A stretch of 64,000 bases of DNA from a virus. The stretch is taken from the IMG/VR virus record IMGVR_UViG_3300031951_000003, positions 186,001-250,000 of that record; one strand, 5' to 3'. Numbering within the stretch: the first letter of the stretch is position 1; each line of letters starts with the position of its first letter. The notes under the pieces were generated by a model. That model saw nothing but the letters and a program-made list of their open reading frames with translations. It searched no databases and had not been told where the DNA came from. Shown here one piece after another: positions 1 to 8,485 of the stretch. A program made the translations under genes and the position numbers.

Positions 1-845
1 TTTCCCATATCACTTGGCTGCCAAGCTCTTATTTTTCCACCTTCCAAAACACCAAAGAAAGGACCATTGGTTGCTCTTTCTCCTTTTGATGTTAATCCCG
101 TTGCCCCATAAAAGAAAGCTTCTCCTGTGTGTGATGAACCAGGATAATAAATTCCAACAACATCTCCCAAATCTAAGTCGCTAAAAGAAGACTGAGATGG
201 AACAGCTTGTGAAATTAAGGACTTAATTCTACCGAATTGACCTGATGAATTAATTTGATTTTCACTTAAGCCTTTCGAATTTTGGTTGATTTGTGAAAAA
301 ATGTCAGCCATTTCATTGAGATTACCTCCTTTGAATATTTTACTAAACCCATCTCCTTTGTTTGGAAATGAATTAGACAATCTGTATGCATGCCACGCAT
401 TACCCTGTCTTACACCCGTCTGACTTGCAACATATTGAGAGCATCCTATTGGACCTTTTTTTGCAACATTTTCCTTTCCTTTACAAACATCGTTCAAAGT
501 ATCTTTAACGGTGGGGTATAATACATATCTACCACAACGTTTGGTCAACCCACTATCACTAGGAACAGTTCCTTCTTGATTTCCCTCAAAATATGGTATT
601 CCTAATTTTTTTGACGTATAAGGACCTAATACCCCCTTACCGTTACCTCCATTTTTTAATTGGAAATCCTTTATTGCAATTTTTGTCAATTTTCCTATAA
701 TCCCATCAACTCCATCCCTATTTGGACCAGATTTCCCTAAGTTGTATCCTAATTCCTTAAGTTTTGTTTGAGCGGCTTTAACGAAATCAGTGTAAGATTC
801 GTATTGTTCGAGAATGACTCTCATTTTATTTCTTAAATTTTTCAT
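1..845 (-). CDS. Tagged peptidoglycan-binding / CHAP-like cell-wall hydrolase (3' truncated by window edge)
   Basis: Read directly on the minus strand; starts at ATG 845 and runs open to base 1, so the C-terminus is missing (about 281 residues seen). Residues 1-14 form a tag-F-like helix ending VILEQ. Residues 20-82 resemble a PG_binding_1 repeat (GPNRDGVDGIIGKLT, then FQLKNGG and LGPYTSKKL). The second half has Cys135 in GCSQYVAS and His239 in SSHTGEA, the Cys/His order of CHAP and NlpC/P60 amidases. An AATAAAT-type box lies just upstream. The likely role is cutting peptidoglycan on entry or at lysis. The PG-binding call is firm; the catalytic class is inferred. Confidence 0.75.
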   Translation of the reverse strand, partial: MKNLRNKMRVILEQYESYTDFVKAAQTKLKELGYNLGKSGPNRDGVDGIIGKLTKIAIKDFQLKNGGNGKGVLGPYTSKKLGIPYFEGNQEGTVPSDSGLTKRCGRYVLYPTVKDTLNDVCKGKENVAKKGPIGCSQYVASQTGVRQGNAWHAYRLSNSFPNKGDGFSKIFKGGNLNEMADIFSQINQNSKGLSENQINSSGQFGRIKSLISQAVPSQSSFSDLDLGDVVGIYYPGSSHTGEAFFYGATGLTSKGERATNGPFFGVLEGGKIRAWQPSDMG

Positions 846-890
846 ACTTTAATAAATATGTTTTTATTTCTATTCTACCATCAGTTTTAT

Positions 891-1835
891 TTAAAACTTC
901 AAACAACCAAAACTATTCATGTATCTTACTACTTTTTCCAAGTAACCAATACTTGTTTGTTGACCCGAACCTTTGTTTGGAAAATAATTGGCAATTGGTT
1001 TGTTTTGTAAAACCATAATTTTCAGTTCAGGTTTAGATTGTGGAAAGGGTTGATATAACGTTTTGTCACACGGTGCAGCATAATTCGGGTCTTTTGTTTC
1101 ACACCATCTAGTGATTAGACCTGGCATGTTGTGTGCAACTATTGCTAAATCCATTGCGTTGTTACCTGTCCCATCAATTCCCTTGATACCCTTAGTTCTA
1201 ACTGCAATCGGATTAACGGATGGACCTGTTCCATTACCTACTTTTAAGGCTCTTTTGTAATCATCATTGATTCTGTGTAATGTCCCTATTCCTTGTTTCA
1301 AAGAACTGAAAGAATCTGAATAGGAACCAACTTTTTTATCTAAACCATAATCATTCCAAGTTTTTTCGGTAAATTGTGCTGAACCCAAACTCATTTGTTT
1401 CTGAGGTTTACCTGAAATTTTATTCACCAAATTTAACCCACCCACAGCGGATTTTGGGAGAAATCCAAACCCTATCGAATGTAAAAATTCTGCCGCGTCA
1501 TCACTCCATTCACTATAAGTACGGAATAAAGTTTCCCTTCCAATAATTCCGATTGCGGCTTTGGCCATGAAAAGCAGTGTATTAGCATCAACCCCAAGTT
1601 CACTCATCAATTTTTGTTTGTTTTGAACTACGTATTCTGCAAATGGTCTTACGTCCTCGGGAATACACGGGTATTTCTTCTCTAAACTGATATTTTCATT
1701 TTGTTTACTGACTCTTGCGTTTTCACGTGAATTATCTAGCCCAAATGAAGTTATTCCTGGTCCTGTTTGTTCTTTAAGAATTCGTAAGATAATATTCTCT
1801 AAATCCGTCTCAGTTAATTTGATACTTTTTTTCAT
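891..1835 (-). CDS. Tagged lysozyme-like (SLT-type) transglycosylase
   Basis: 314 residues from the ATG at 1835. I chose this start over the in-frame one 7 codons upstream because MKKSIKLTETDL is tag A and an ATATTTAT box sits just before it. The tag ends ILKEQ. The body has a lysozyme-fold signature: Glu101 in IIGRETLF as candidate acid, and SLGSAQFTEKTW at 149-160, matching the G-x-x-Q segment of soluble lytic transglycosylases. It should cleave glycan strands in the periplasm. It lacks a signal peptide, which fits delivery in the virion rather than export. The family is inferred from motifs only. Confidence 0.72.
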   Translation of the reverse strand: MKKSIKLTETDLENIILRILKEQTGPGITSFGLDNSRENARVSKQNENISLEKKYPCIPEDVRPFAEYVVQNKQKLMSELGVDANTLLFMAKAAIGIIGRETLFRTYSEWSDDAAEFLHSIGFGFLPKSAVGGLNLVNKISGKPQKQMSLGSAQFTEKTWNDYGLDKKVGSYSDSFSSLKQGIGTLHRINDDYKRALKVGNGTGPSVNPIAVRTKGIKGIDGTGNNAMDLAIVAHNMPGLITRWCETKDPNYAAPCDKTLYQPFPQSKPELKIMVLQNKPIANYFPNKGSGQQTSIGYLEKVVRYMNSFGCLKF

Positions 1836-1967
1836 TATGAAATAAATATCCACCAAAAATGACTTTTAGTGATGAGGGAAATAATTATTATTCTTTCAGA
1901 ATAATAATAAGAATTAATAAAAATAAAAAAAAAAGAAAAAAAACTAGTAATACTAGTTCTAGGGATT

Positions 1968-2249
1968 TTAGCAAACCGCCACACAAGAATCGAAACCTAA
2001 AATATCCTCTATAATTTTTGTTACTTCATTACAAGGGTCGTCCAAGAAACCAATGTGAGAGTCGGGTTCATCTCTCCGATTGTCTTTGATGGTTAGAAAA
2101 ACAGCATGAGAATCGGGAATCCATTTATTTGATTTGTCATCATATTTTTGGGTGGGGACGATTTGTATTTCTTTGATTAAAATATCCCCTCCGAAGGAGG
2201 TGTTCAACGAAGACTCAACAAGTCGTTTTATTTTTCCAATCTTGTCCAT
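1968..2249 (-). CDS. Small hypothetical protein (93 aa)
   Basis: The N-terminus MDKIGKIKRLVES is a short basic helix with an LVE site, possibly a diverged tag. The rest is a mixed beta/alpha body (IQIVPTQKY, HAVFLTIKD) ending FDSCVAVC. The start overlaps the stop of the upstream gene by 22 bases, so the two are probably co-transcribed. No family recognised. Confidence 0.6.
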   Translation of the reverse strand: MDKIGKIKRLVESSLNTSFGGDILIKEIQIVPTQKYDDKSNKWIPDSHAVFLTIKDNRRDEPDSHIGFLDDPCNEVTKIIEDILGFDSCVAVC

Positions 2250-2614
2250 GTCATGTCAGAATTTAAAACCACAGAATAAAGATGTTTTTTATTCCATTCG
2301 TTTGGACCAATAAGTGACAAAGTCTTGGACCCATCAGGATTCTCATATAAGTGATATATCTCCCCAATAATCGGTTCAAATCTATAGTTTGACTCGTAGA
2401 CCTCTTGTTGGATAATCATCGAATTTTGGAGGTCCTGTGCTTCTTTAATGAGCTCTTCATATCGTCTCTTAACCACTCGGTCGACCTTATTGAGACCGTG
2501 TTTTTTAAAGGATGTTAAGTCTTGGGGTTCAATCTTTGGGGCACCTACATGGGTTGGGTAGGGAATTACCATTGGTTGTAGATTAACCTTATCGATATGA
2601 GATTGAGTTGACAT
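2228..2614 (-). CDS. DUF2452-like protein
   Basis: 128 residues. The core PYPTHVGAPKI (20-30), the central NKVDRVVKRRYEELIKEA helix and the FEPIIGEIYHLYENPDG segment match my recollection of DUF2452, a family of unknown function common in Bacteroidota genomes. Its presence supports a Bacteroidota host. It starts 10 bases after a terminator hairpin and has no ATATTTAT box in the usual place, so its transcription is unclear. Confidence 0.72.
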   Translation of the reverse strand: MSTQSHIDKVNLQPMVIPYPTHVGAPKIEPQDLTSFKKHGLNKVDRVVKRRYEELIKEAQDLQNSMIIQQEVYESNYRFEPIIGEIYHLYENPDGSKTLSLIGPNEWNKKHLYSVVLNSDMTWTRLEK

Positions 2615-2623
2615 AAAAAAAAA

Positions 2624-2638
2624 GTCCCTTTATGGGAC
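2624..2638 (-). terminator. Hairpin terminator
   Basis: GTCCC/GGGAC stem, followed on the minus strand by nine T. It ends the transcript of the 2669-3166 gene. Confidence 0.7.
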
Positions 2639-2668
2639 AATTTTATAAAATATATTTTGTAAAAACAA

Positions 2669-3166
2669 TTACTGACCTTTAATCATTCCGATTCCGTGTT
2701 TTAAAAATTCTTTCGCTCTTGGTGAGAGATGTTGCATTGCATATACTTTTTCAATATCCTTAACTAATTCTTCACCGTGTTCGTTCTCCTTGTAGAGTTC
2801 TATGATTTTGTCCATGGCCTTACAACACTCTTTCTTTGTTTCATCAAAATAATTGTAGGGTTTGAATCCTTTAAGATGAGTCATTATTTGGTGTGCTAAA
2901 TGTTCTCCACCATCCGTAACCTTCGGATGAAGTCTCAAGGTTTTGAGCAATTCTAACTTATCAACTAATCCCCTAACACCGTTCTTTCTTAATCTTACTC
3001 CCTCAATATAATCATCATCTTCATCATCGCCCATAATTTCTTCTAACGATTTAGTGTTACCAGCGTGACAAAACTTTCTATCATCTTTTTTCTCGTCTTC
3101 AGAAATATTATAAAATTTCCTGATTTCTTCTTTTTCAGATTCGGTTAAATAAAATCTTTTACTCAT
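2669..3166 (-). CDS. Hypothetical protein, possibly tagged (165 aa)
   Basis: Starts MSKRFYLTESEKEEIRKFY, which blends tag A (YLTESE) and tag E (EEIRKFYNISED). The body is acidic then helical (GDDEDDDYIEG; two long helices with EHLAHQIMTHLK and AMDKIIELYKENEHGEELV), with Cys in FCHAG and ECCKA. TATATTTATAG lies 5 bases before the ATG. No family recognised. Confidence 0.6.
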   Translation of the reverse strand: MSKRFYLTESEKEEIRKFYNISEDEKKDDRKFCHAGNTKSLEEIMGDDEDDDYIEGVRLRKNGVRGLVDKLELLKTLRLHPKVTDGGEHLAHQIMTHLKGFKPYNYFDETKKECCKAMDKIIELYKENEHGEELVKDIEKVYAMQHLSPRAKEFLKHGIGMIKGQ

Positions 3167-3200
3167 GTCTATAAATATAAGTTTCTTTCAAAATCTCCGA

Positions 3201-3908
3201 CTAATCAATCACACCGTGTAAAAATTGTATTTTCTCATCATTAGATAAAGTATCCTTCGTAAATGAAAATGGGTCGTAATCGAATTTGTAAAAATATGGT
3301 TTGTAAAAGTGGTAAACTAACTTCGCACTTTTTGTATCATACAAATCATTGAAGATAAAATACCTTTTATTTAAAAAAGGGTTGTCATTTAACAATTCTT
3401 GCATTTTTTGTCTATCAATTTCATTTTTTGACTTGATGAATGGTAGTTTGAGCAAATCTTGATATAAATTTTCAGCTCTTAGAGTGTAATCAACCGTTTC
3501 TTCATTGTTGAATTTCCACTTATTAAAGAACAGCTGGTCACTTCCATATTTTGGGGTCATGAAAACGTAAAATCCATGGTTCAGGAGAGACTTCTGAATC
3601 CAATTATTGAAATTTTTCCTTACGTTAGTTTTTTTCTTGGTTAGCGCTTCTGAATTATACGAGTTAACAAAGAATGAAAAGAACATATCATAGGGATTTC
3701 TACAACTTATGATTTTTTTTAAATTTTGAAATTTTTCAGGAATGAAATTTGAAAATGAATGCTCATAATACTTAAAATCCAAGTATTCCTCTTTGTCTTT
3801 TTGAGAATATCTGAAAAAATTGTAGTCTTCGAAAATTTTTTTGGTGATTCTAGTTGCACATCTTTCGTGTGCTAACCATACAACCTGATGCTCGGGTGAA
3901 ATATTCAT
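3201..3908 (-). CDS. Sulfotransferase-like protein
   Basis: 235 residues. WLAHERCATRITKKIF at the N-terminus sits where sulfotransferases carry the 5'-phosphosulfate loop (PKxGS/T in classical members), and KKIISCRNPYDMFFSFF fits the 3'-phosphate-binding segment (Arg, then Ser). It would transfer sulfate from PAPS to a glycan or other hydroxyl. It is the most diverged of four such genes here, with HERCAT replacing PKTGS, so activity is less certain than for the others. It overlaps the next gene by one base. Confidence 0.62.
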   Translation of the reverse strand: MNISPEHQVVWLAHERCATRITKKIFEDYNFFRYSQKDKEEYLDFKYYEHSFSNFIPEKFQNLKKIISCRNPYDMFFSFFVNSYNSEALTKKKTNVRKNFNNWIQKSLLNHGFYVFMTPKYGSDQLFFNKWKFNNEETVDYTLRAENLYQDLLKLPFIKSKNEIDRQKMQELLNDNPFLNKRYFIFNDLYDTKSAKLVYHFYKPYFYKFDYDPFSFTKDTLSNDEKIQFLHGVID

Positions 3909-4123
3909 TATTTTATGAAATTATTCAAATTATTCAAAGTATAAACAGAATCATAAGGGTCGTAACAATAATCCCATAAGGATTTGTTTTTGATGAAAGG
4001 GTGTGGTTGACCCTTTGACCATTTTTTTCCTAATTCATAATCATTTCTACACCAAGTTAGTTTTCTATTTGGTGTTTCTACAAAAAATGAACGAATTTTT
4101 TGAATTAATCTGAAAAAAGACAT
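3908..4123 (-). CDS. Small hypothetical protein (71 aa)
   Basis: I chose the internal ATG at 4123 because it clears the upstream stop at 4134. Sequence MSFFRLIQKIRSFFVETPN, then KLTWCRNDYELGKKW and SLWDYCYDPYDS. It directly precedes, and overlaps by one base, the sulfotransferase-like gene. No family recognised. Confidence 0.5.
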   Translation of the reverse strand: MSFFRLIQKIRSFFVETPNRKLTWCRNDYELGKKWSKGQPHPFIKNKSLWDYCYDPYDSVYTLNNLNNFIK

Positions 4124-4133
4124 GTAAAACGAA

Positions 4134-4325
4134 TTATCTATATAAGTTTTTTGTATTATTAAATATTTTTTTTGCCTCAACCTCCAATAATCTTATTTTT
4201 TGTTCGTCTGAAGGGGAAACCTCAAAGTTTTGAGCTTTGATTTGTCTAATCTGTTCTTGAATTCTTTCATATTGAAACAAATATTGGTTATAAAGTTGAG
4301 CTTTTTGGTCGTTACTTAAATTCAT
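4134..4325 (-). CDS. Small coiled-coil protein (63 aa)
   Basis: MNLSNDQKAQLYNQYLFQYE followed by a Gln/Lys/Glu-rich helix (RIQEQIRQIKAQ; QKIRLLEVEAKKI). It looks all-helical and may be a small structural or scaffold-type protein. No family recognised. Confidence 0.5.
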   Translation of the reverse strand: MNLSNDQKAQLYNQYLFQYERIQEQIRQIKAQNFEVSPSDEQKIRLLEVEAKKIFNNTKNLYR

Positions 4326-4369
4326 AGTTCATTTTTTTTTAAAGGTAGTTTTTTTTCACTCTAAGTAAA

Positions 4370-4654
4370 TTAACTACTGGTTTTTGTTTCATCGTATACC
4401 TGGTTGACCTTATCCAATATTTTGAAAAAATTGTTTTTTGTTGAAGACTTGGTCTTTTTTCCACCTTTGAACAAGGAATTGAGTTCTTTGAGTTTATCTA
4501 TTGAATCCTCAATTGAATCTTCAACACTCGAGTTACCGTTGTCAGTATTGTAATTTACTGGTTGAACATATATGTCTAAATCCATAGCAGCACTGTTGGA
4601 ACCAGTCTCAAATAAACGGTTGTATTGTTCTTTGGTGATGAGTATTTTTTTCAT
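4370..4654 (-). CDS. Tagged low-complexity protein (94 aa)
   Basis: ATG at 4654. MKKILITKEQYNRLFETG is tag B with an LFE site. The rest is Ser/Asn/Lys-rich (NYNTDNGNSSVEDSIEDSIDKLKE, GGKKTKSSTKNN) and probably disordered. Small tagged disordered proteins are what T4 internal head proteins look like, but that parallel is inference. Confidence 0.6.
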   Translation of the reverse strand: MKKILITKEQYNRLFETGSNSAAMDLDIYVQPVNYNTDNGNSSVEDSIEDSIDKLKELNSLFKGGKKTKSSTKNNFFKILDKVNQVYDETKTSS

Positions 4655-4659
4655 CAATA

Positions 4660-5025
4660 TTAGATGACTCTCAATATTGTGTTAATTACAGTATCTGAAT
4701 TTAATTCAGACCAATCAAGAAGTTTTTCTTCTCCGTCCGATGAGACAACGATATGATTAGCATAATCAATATCCCCATATAGTTCAACTCCTGTAACATT
4801 TGCTAAATTCAAATAAACACCGTCATTAGCTCTGAAGATTACTTTGAAGTCTCCTACAAGGTTTGAGCATTCAACATCTGAAAAAACGTTGAATGATTTG
4901 TCTGTTGACACATTCAGAATTTCGAGAGTGATGTCTTCAGTTTCACCTGAAGGATTATGGATGAAGTCCTCACCAACTTGCTTGATGAATTTATCTGATT
5001 CGTTTCTTGAAAAAATTGTTGCCAT
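4660..5025 (-). CDS. Hypothetical beta-rich protein (121 aa)
   Basis: MATIFSRNESDKFIKQVGEDF, then alternating strands (DITLEILNVS, FKVIFRANDGVYLNLANVTGVELYGDIDY, IVVSSDGEEKLLDW). ATATTTATA occurs about 20 bases before the ATG. No family recognised. Confidence 0.6.
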   Translation of the reverse strand: MATIFSRNESDKFIKQVGEDFIHNPSGETEDITLEILNVSTDKSFNVFSDVECSNLVGDFKVIFRANDGVYLNLANVTGVELYGDIDYANHIVVSSDGEEKLLDWSELNSDTVINTILRVI

Positions 5026-5049
5026 TTTAAAATGTTTTCTTTATAAATA

Positions 5050-5262
5050 TCATTGTTTTACTTTGGAGTTATTATCCTTGGACTTAGAGTCCATCCATTC
5101 GAACCAAAAAGCCATAAAAACTATGAAATTTAATCCAAATGACATGAATATTTCTATCAAATCATCATATACGTTCATAGTCAAATGAACATGACCTACC
5201 ATCCAAAAAGGAATGGATAGTTTGGATGCAACATATTTTATGAAAAATCTCAGAAAAGCCAT
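5050..5262 (-). CDS. Small membrane protein (70 aa)
   Basis: One strong membrane segment (IFMSFGLNFIVFMAFWFEW, residues 38-56) and a possible amphipathic N-terminal helix (FLRFFIKYV), with a charged tail rich in Lys, Asp and Asn. Divergent from the metallopeptidase gene at 5299. No family recognised. Confidence 0.5.
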   Translation of the reverse strand: MAFLRFFIKYVASKLSIPFWMVGHVHLTMNVYDDLIEIFMSFGLNFIVFMAFWFEWMDSKSKDNNSKVKQ

Positions 5263-5298
5263 TAATAATAACTATTGTATTTATTATATAGAATAATC

Positions 5299-6369
5299 AT
5301 GCAAAGAACAGAAATAAAGAAGGTTTTAAGGGAAGCACTCGGGGTTCCTCACAACATTGTTGAGGTGAGTAAAAATGCCTACCAAAGAATCTTGAATTGG
5401 GTTAAGAGATTAGATTCAAAAGATTTTGAATATGGTCAAGGTGTCTCAATGAATTTCAGAGTTGATTATCAAATTGCAGACTTCAGGTTTACAACACTAA
5501 AAGTGAAACTCGGGGTTGATGAGCACCCAAAAATCAAAACACCCGAAATAATGTCTATGGCAATCCGTAGTCAATCAAGAAAAACCGAGGATATGAGACT
5601 TGAACCAATCAAGAATAAAACCGTGGATTTAGTAATCGTGATGTTGGTTCCGACTGATTTCAATTACGAAGAATTACCAGTATATTTTGAAAAAAATAAA
5701 AACGAGATTATTGAAAATCTTTCACACGAGTTCAAACATGCCTACGACCACTTCAAAAAACTTTATGACAACCCCATTCAGAGGGCAGAATATCAATCAT
5801 CTATAAATTTAGGTTTCAATTTTGAACCCTTAGATATTTTTGTTCATGATATATATTTTTCCTCCGCAAATGAAAATTTGGTCAGACCTAGTGAAATATC
5901 TGCAGCAATACAAACAGGTCAAATTTCGCAGAAAGACTTCTTAGAGTTTTTGAGAAGTAATGATACCTACAAGAATTTGAAAAGAATTAAAGACTTTAAT
6001 ATTCAGGACTTTGAAAATAGAATACTGAAAGATGAGAAAGGTCTGAACAAATTACTAAGGAAAGTTGGTGAAAAACCCAAGTTGATGACACCTGAGGAAA
6101 AGTTAGAAAGTATATACAAACTTCTTTATTCTGTAATTTCCCAAAAGAAAATAATAAGTTTTGCAGAAATGATTAAGACTAATTTTTTAGAGGAACTTTT
6201 GGGTTTTCAAGATGAAAAAAAGAAAGTTTTTGATAAGTTTGTATCGAGAGTTTCGAGATTCGAAAATCCCAAAGACTTTGTAAAGTATTATGAGAAATTC
6301 TTCAATTATATTGGAGACAAAATGATTCGTAAAATATCCAAACTTTACGCCATCACTCAGAAAAAATAA
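5299..6369 (+). CDS. Tagged HExxH zinc metallopeptidase
   Basis: 356 residues from ATG 5299; the in-frame start 8 codons upstream is rejected because MQRTEIKKVLREALG is tag F. HEFKHAYDH at 143-151 is an HExxH zinc site inside a predicted helix (IIENLSHEFKHAYDHFKKL). The C-terminal 150 residues are Lys-rich helices. It is one of few plus-strand genes in the left part and still has TATTTAT upstream. Likely a packaged peptidase acting on host or virion proteins; the substrate is unknown. It converges with and overlaps the 3' end of the 6353-6811 gene by 17 bases. Confidence 0.68.
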   Translation: MQRTEIKKVLREALGVPHNIVEVSKNAYQRILNWVKRLDSKDFEYGQGVSMNFRVDYQIADFRFTTLKVKLGVDEHPKIKTPEIMSMAIRSQSRKTEDMRLEPIKNKTVDLVIVMLVPTDFNYEELPVYFEKNKNEIIENLSHEFKHAYDHFKKLYDNPIQRAEYQSSINLGFNFEPLDIFVHDIYFSSANENLVRPSEISAAIQTGQISQKDFLEFLRSNDTYKNLKRIKDFNIQDFENRILKDEKGLNKLLRKVGEKPKLMTPEEKLESIYKLLYSVISQKKIISFAEMIKTNFLEELLGFQDEKKKVFDKFVSRVSRFENPKDFVKYYEKFFNYIGDKMIRKISKLYAITQKK

Positions 6370-6811
6370 AATTTTCGACAACGACAAATTTATTATTTTT
6401 CTGAAGGTTTAAGAACCTTTTTACGACATCATAACTGAAACCGAATCTATTACCCAAATTCCAAGTTCCCTTTTTTTTCTCGTTGGATTCGAGAATAATT
6501 TCAACAATATAAGAAAGGTTTGAGGTTCTTCTCATTGAACTGTGAATTCTGATACCGAATTTTATTTCAAACCATTCCTTCAATATTTTCGATAGAATTT
6601 TCATGTCGATAGAAAAAAGGTTAGAATATAACGTAAAAAATTTTTGATTGAATTCTAAAGAACCCGCCGAGGTAACATTGAAAAACCAATCCTGATTATC
6701 GGGGTCAACAATCCATAAATTCATTCCATTCGGAACTACTACTTTATTACCTAAGTCTTGTTCAAGTTTTTTGAGAATTATTCTCTTAAGTTTAACGTTG
6801 ACATCCGACAT
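6353..6811 (-). CDS. Hypothetical small alpha/beta protein (152 aa)
   Basis: ATG at 6811. Opens with a basic helix (NVKLKRIILKKLEQDLG) that could be a diverged tag, then strands (WIVDPDNQDWFFNV) and ILKEWFEIKFGI, a WF...F element also seen in small tag-B proteins at 12.6-13.3 and 54.4-55.1 kb. No family recognised. Confidence 0.55.
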   Translation of the reverse strand: MSDVNVKLKRIILKKLEQDLGNKVVVPNGMNLWIVDPDNQDWFFNVTSAGSLEFNQKFFTLYSNLFSIDMKILSKILKEWFEIKFGIRIHSSMRRTSNLSYIVEIILESNEKKKGTWNLGNRFGFSYDVVKRFLNLQKNNKFVVVENFIFSE

Positions 6812-6839
6812 CAAATTAAATGTAATAAATTTTTGTAGA

Positions 6840-7556
6840 TTAAGTCAAATCAGTTGAAATCTTTTTACTCAATGTTGCATAAATCGGGGATGCAATATTT
6901 TTTACTTGATTTGCAATCTGCCCAACTAACGCCTCATATTTACCACCTGTAGCGTATCTAAGACCCCTCTTGTTTACAAAATTTTTAATCAAATCAGCAC
7001 CTGAGGTTGTATCTGTCAAATAACTTCTTGCAATCAAATCAAAATATGCTTGAATTCCTGATTGAACTGTGTTATGAAAAATGTTTTTACCGCTATTAAC
7101 GTTCCCTACATTGAATGGATTTTTTGTTCGGATTGGTCTTGAGGATGGATTTTTATCGAACCCTCCTTCTGCCGCTAATTGAGAAAGTGCCAATTCCACG
7201 GGAACGTATCTTCCGTATTTGGTTTGAGCATTTTTTGCTCCGTCGGCTAACATTGAACCTGTTATTCCCAAAAGGTTGTGTTTCCTTGTTGAAATAAATT
7301 TATCTGCAATACTTTTATAAGTTTCATATTCTGCAGGATTATTTAAATTCATCACAGGGAATTCACCTGTAGGCACGTTCAAATTTGTTTTGGTGTCTAT
7401 ATTTGATGAAGGGGAAGATGACGTATCAGTTTGATTTGGTTTTGTTGTCGAGAGAAACGTATCTAAAATCCCTTTACTGTCTTTTGAACCTATCAATGAT
7501 TTAAGAATCAAGTCTGTAAGGTCTTGCTCCGATATTAAAAATTTCTTTTTTCCCAT
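6840..7556 (-). CDS. Tagged glucosaminidase-like muramidase
   Basis: 238 residues. MGKKKFLISEQDLTDLILKSL is a tag A/B variant without the final Glu. A Ser/Thr linker (TKPNQTDTSSSPSSN) leads to a glucosaminidase-type domain: VPVELALSQLAAEGGFD at about 138-154 (candidate catalytic Glu), then TKNPFNVGNVNSG and a tail resembling GH73 enzymes (YFDLIARSYL, RYATGGKYEALV). It should cut beta-1,4 bonds in peptidoglycan. ATATTTAT lies 5 bases before the ATG and a terminator just upstream isolates it. Confidence 0.72.
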   Translation of the reverse strand: MGKKKFLISEQDLTDLILKSLIGSKDSKGILDTFLSTTKPNQTDTSSSPSSNIDTKTNLNVPTGEFPVMNLNNPAEYETYKSIADKFISTRKHNLLGITGSMLADGAKNAQTKYGRYVPVELALSQLAAEGGFDKNPSSRPIRTKNPFNVGNVNSGKNIFHNTVQSGIQAYFDLIARSYLTDTTSGADLIKNFVNKRGLRYATGGKYEALVGQIANQVKNIASPIYATLSKKISTDLT

Positions 7557-7577
7557 GTTTATAAATATAATAAAAAA

Positions 7578-7593
7578 CCCTCTTTTCAGAGGG
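7578..7593 (-). terminator. Hairpin terminator
   Basis: CCCTCT-TTTC-AGAGGG with a T-run on the minus strand; follows the 7600-8010 gene. Confidence 0.75.
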
Positions 7594-7599
7594 TAATTT

Positions 7600-8010
7600 T
7601 TAATCGATTACTTCAGTTAGAAAATATCTTAGATTATATCCCTCTGAGACATTTATAATTGAAATGACAGCGGTTTTCGTTTCCTTGTGGACTAAAACAT
7701 CTACCTTAACCATTTGGTCTTCTCTCAAATCTTTTGCAGTGTATCTGTATCCCGAAAGACTTTTAGTATTCATCTCTTCCTTGGTGTTTTCATATACTTT
7801 GAAAATCGAAGGTTTTTTTGCTTGAAAAGAAATAAATTGGGGTTCCACAACAACTGTTATACTTACATCTGAATTTTTGGAATATAAGACCCATTCCTTA
7901 TTTGTATTATCATATGTATACATCTCGGTGAGAGTTGCTTTGTAATAGGTTTGTGCAGTCAAAATGAAGGTAGACAAAACCAAAATTAGTGTTATGAAAA
8001 ATTTTCTCAT
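7600..8010 (-). CDS. Secreted protein with Bacteroidota-type signal peptide (136 aa)
   Basis: MRKFFITLILVLSTFILTAQ is a Sec signal peptide with predicted cleavage after TAQ or before it. The mature part is beta-rich (YKATLTEMYTYDN, DVSITVVVEPQFISFQA, MVKVDVLVHKETKTAVISIINV). It should act in the host periplasm. It follows the cyclophilin gene by 2 bases, so the two may work together on the envelope. No family recognised. Confidence 0.65.
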   Translation of the reverse strand: MRKFFITLILVLSTFILTAQTYYKATLTEMYTYDNTNKEWVLYSKNSDVSITVVVEPQFISFQAKKPSIFKVYENTKEEMNTKSLSGYRYTAKDLREDQMVKVDVLVHKETKTAVISIINVSEGYNLRYFLTEVID

Positions 8011-8012
8011 TA

Positions 8013-8444
8013 TTAGATTATTGAAATTGAATTTATTTTGTCTCCTGGTTGGATTTGGTCGACAATATCGAGTCCCTCAACAACTTTTCCGAAACAAGTG
8101 TGGTTTCTATCAAGATGTTGGGTATTTTGTCTATTATGACATATGAAGAATTGAGAACCTCCTGTGTTTCTACCTGCATGTGCCATAGATAAAACACCTT
8201 TGTCATGAAATTGATTTGGAGCCGAGACTTCACAGTGGATTGAATATCCAGGTCCACCAGTTCCATCCCCTTTCGGACATCCTCCTTGGATAACAAATCC
8301 TGGAATAACTCTATGAAAATTTAGACCATCATAAAACTTCTTTTCGATTAAATCTATAAAGTTTTTTACGGTAATTGGTGTTGCGTCATCATACAATCTG
8401 GCAACCATGTCCCCTTTTTGGGTTGAAATTTTTACTTTTGTCAT
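8013..8444 (-). CDS. Cyclophilin-type peptidyl-prolyl cis-trans isomerase
   Basis: 143 residues, the size of a minimal bacterial cyclophilin. It carries FHRVIPGFVIQGG (catalytic Arg), SMAHAGRNTGGSQFFI and HLDRNHTCFGKVVEG, all in order. It has no signal peptide, so it is cytoplasmic or packaged. It would speed proline isomerisation during folding, perhaps of phage proteins. Some motif positions are non-canonical (Cys in GGCPKGDG and IHCEVSA), but the active-site set is intact. Confidence 0.95.
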   Translation of the reverse strand: MTKVKISTQKGDMVARLYDDATPITVKNFIDLIEKKFYDGLNFHRVIPGFVIQGGCPKGDGTGGPGYSIHCEVSAPNQFHDKGVLSMAHAGRNTGGSQFFICHNRQNTQHLDRNHTCFGKVVEGLDIVDQIQPGDKINSISII

Positions 8445-8485
8445 AATATATAAAATTTAAAAAATTGTTTGGAGATTGACAAGTT

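Noticed and set aside
3160-3190. TATAAATA on the plus strand before many genes, as a T4-type late promoter
   Set aside because: It lies on the strand opposite to the genes, so the usual T4 late box would point the wrong way; I describe the coding-strand ATATTTAT box instead.
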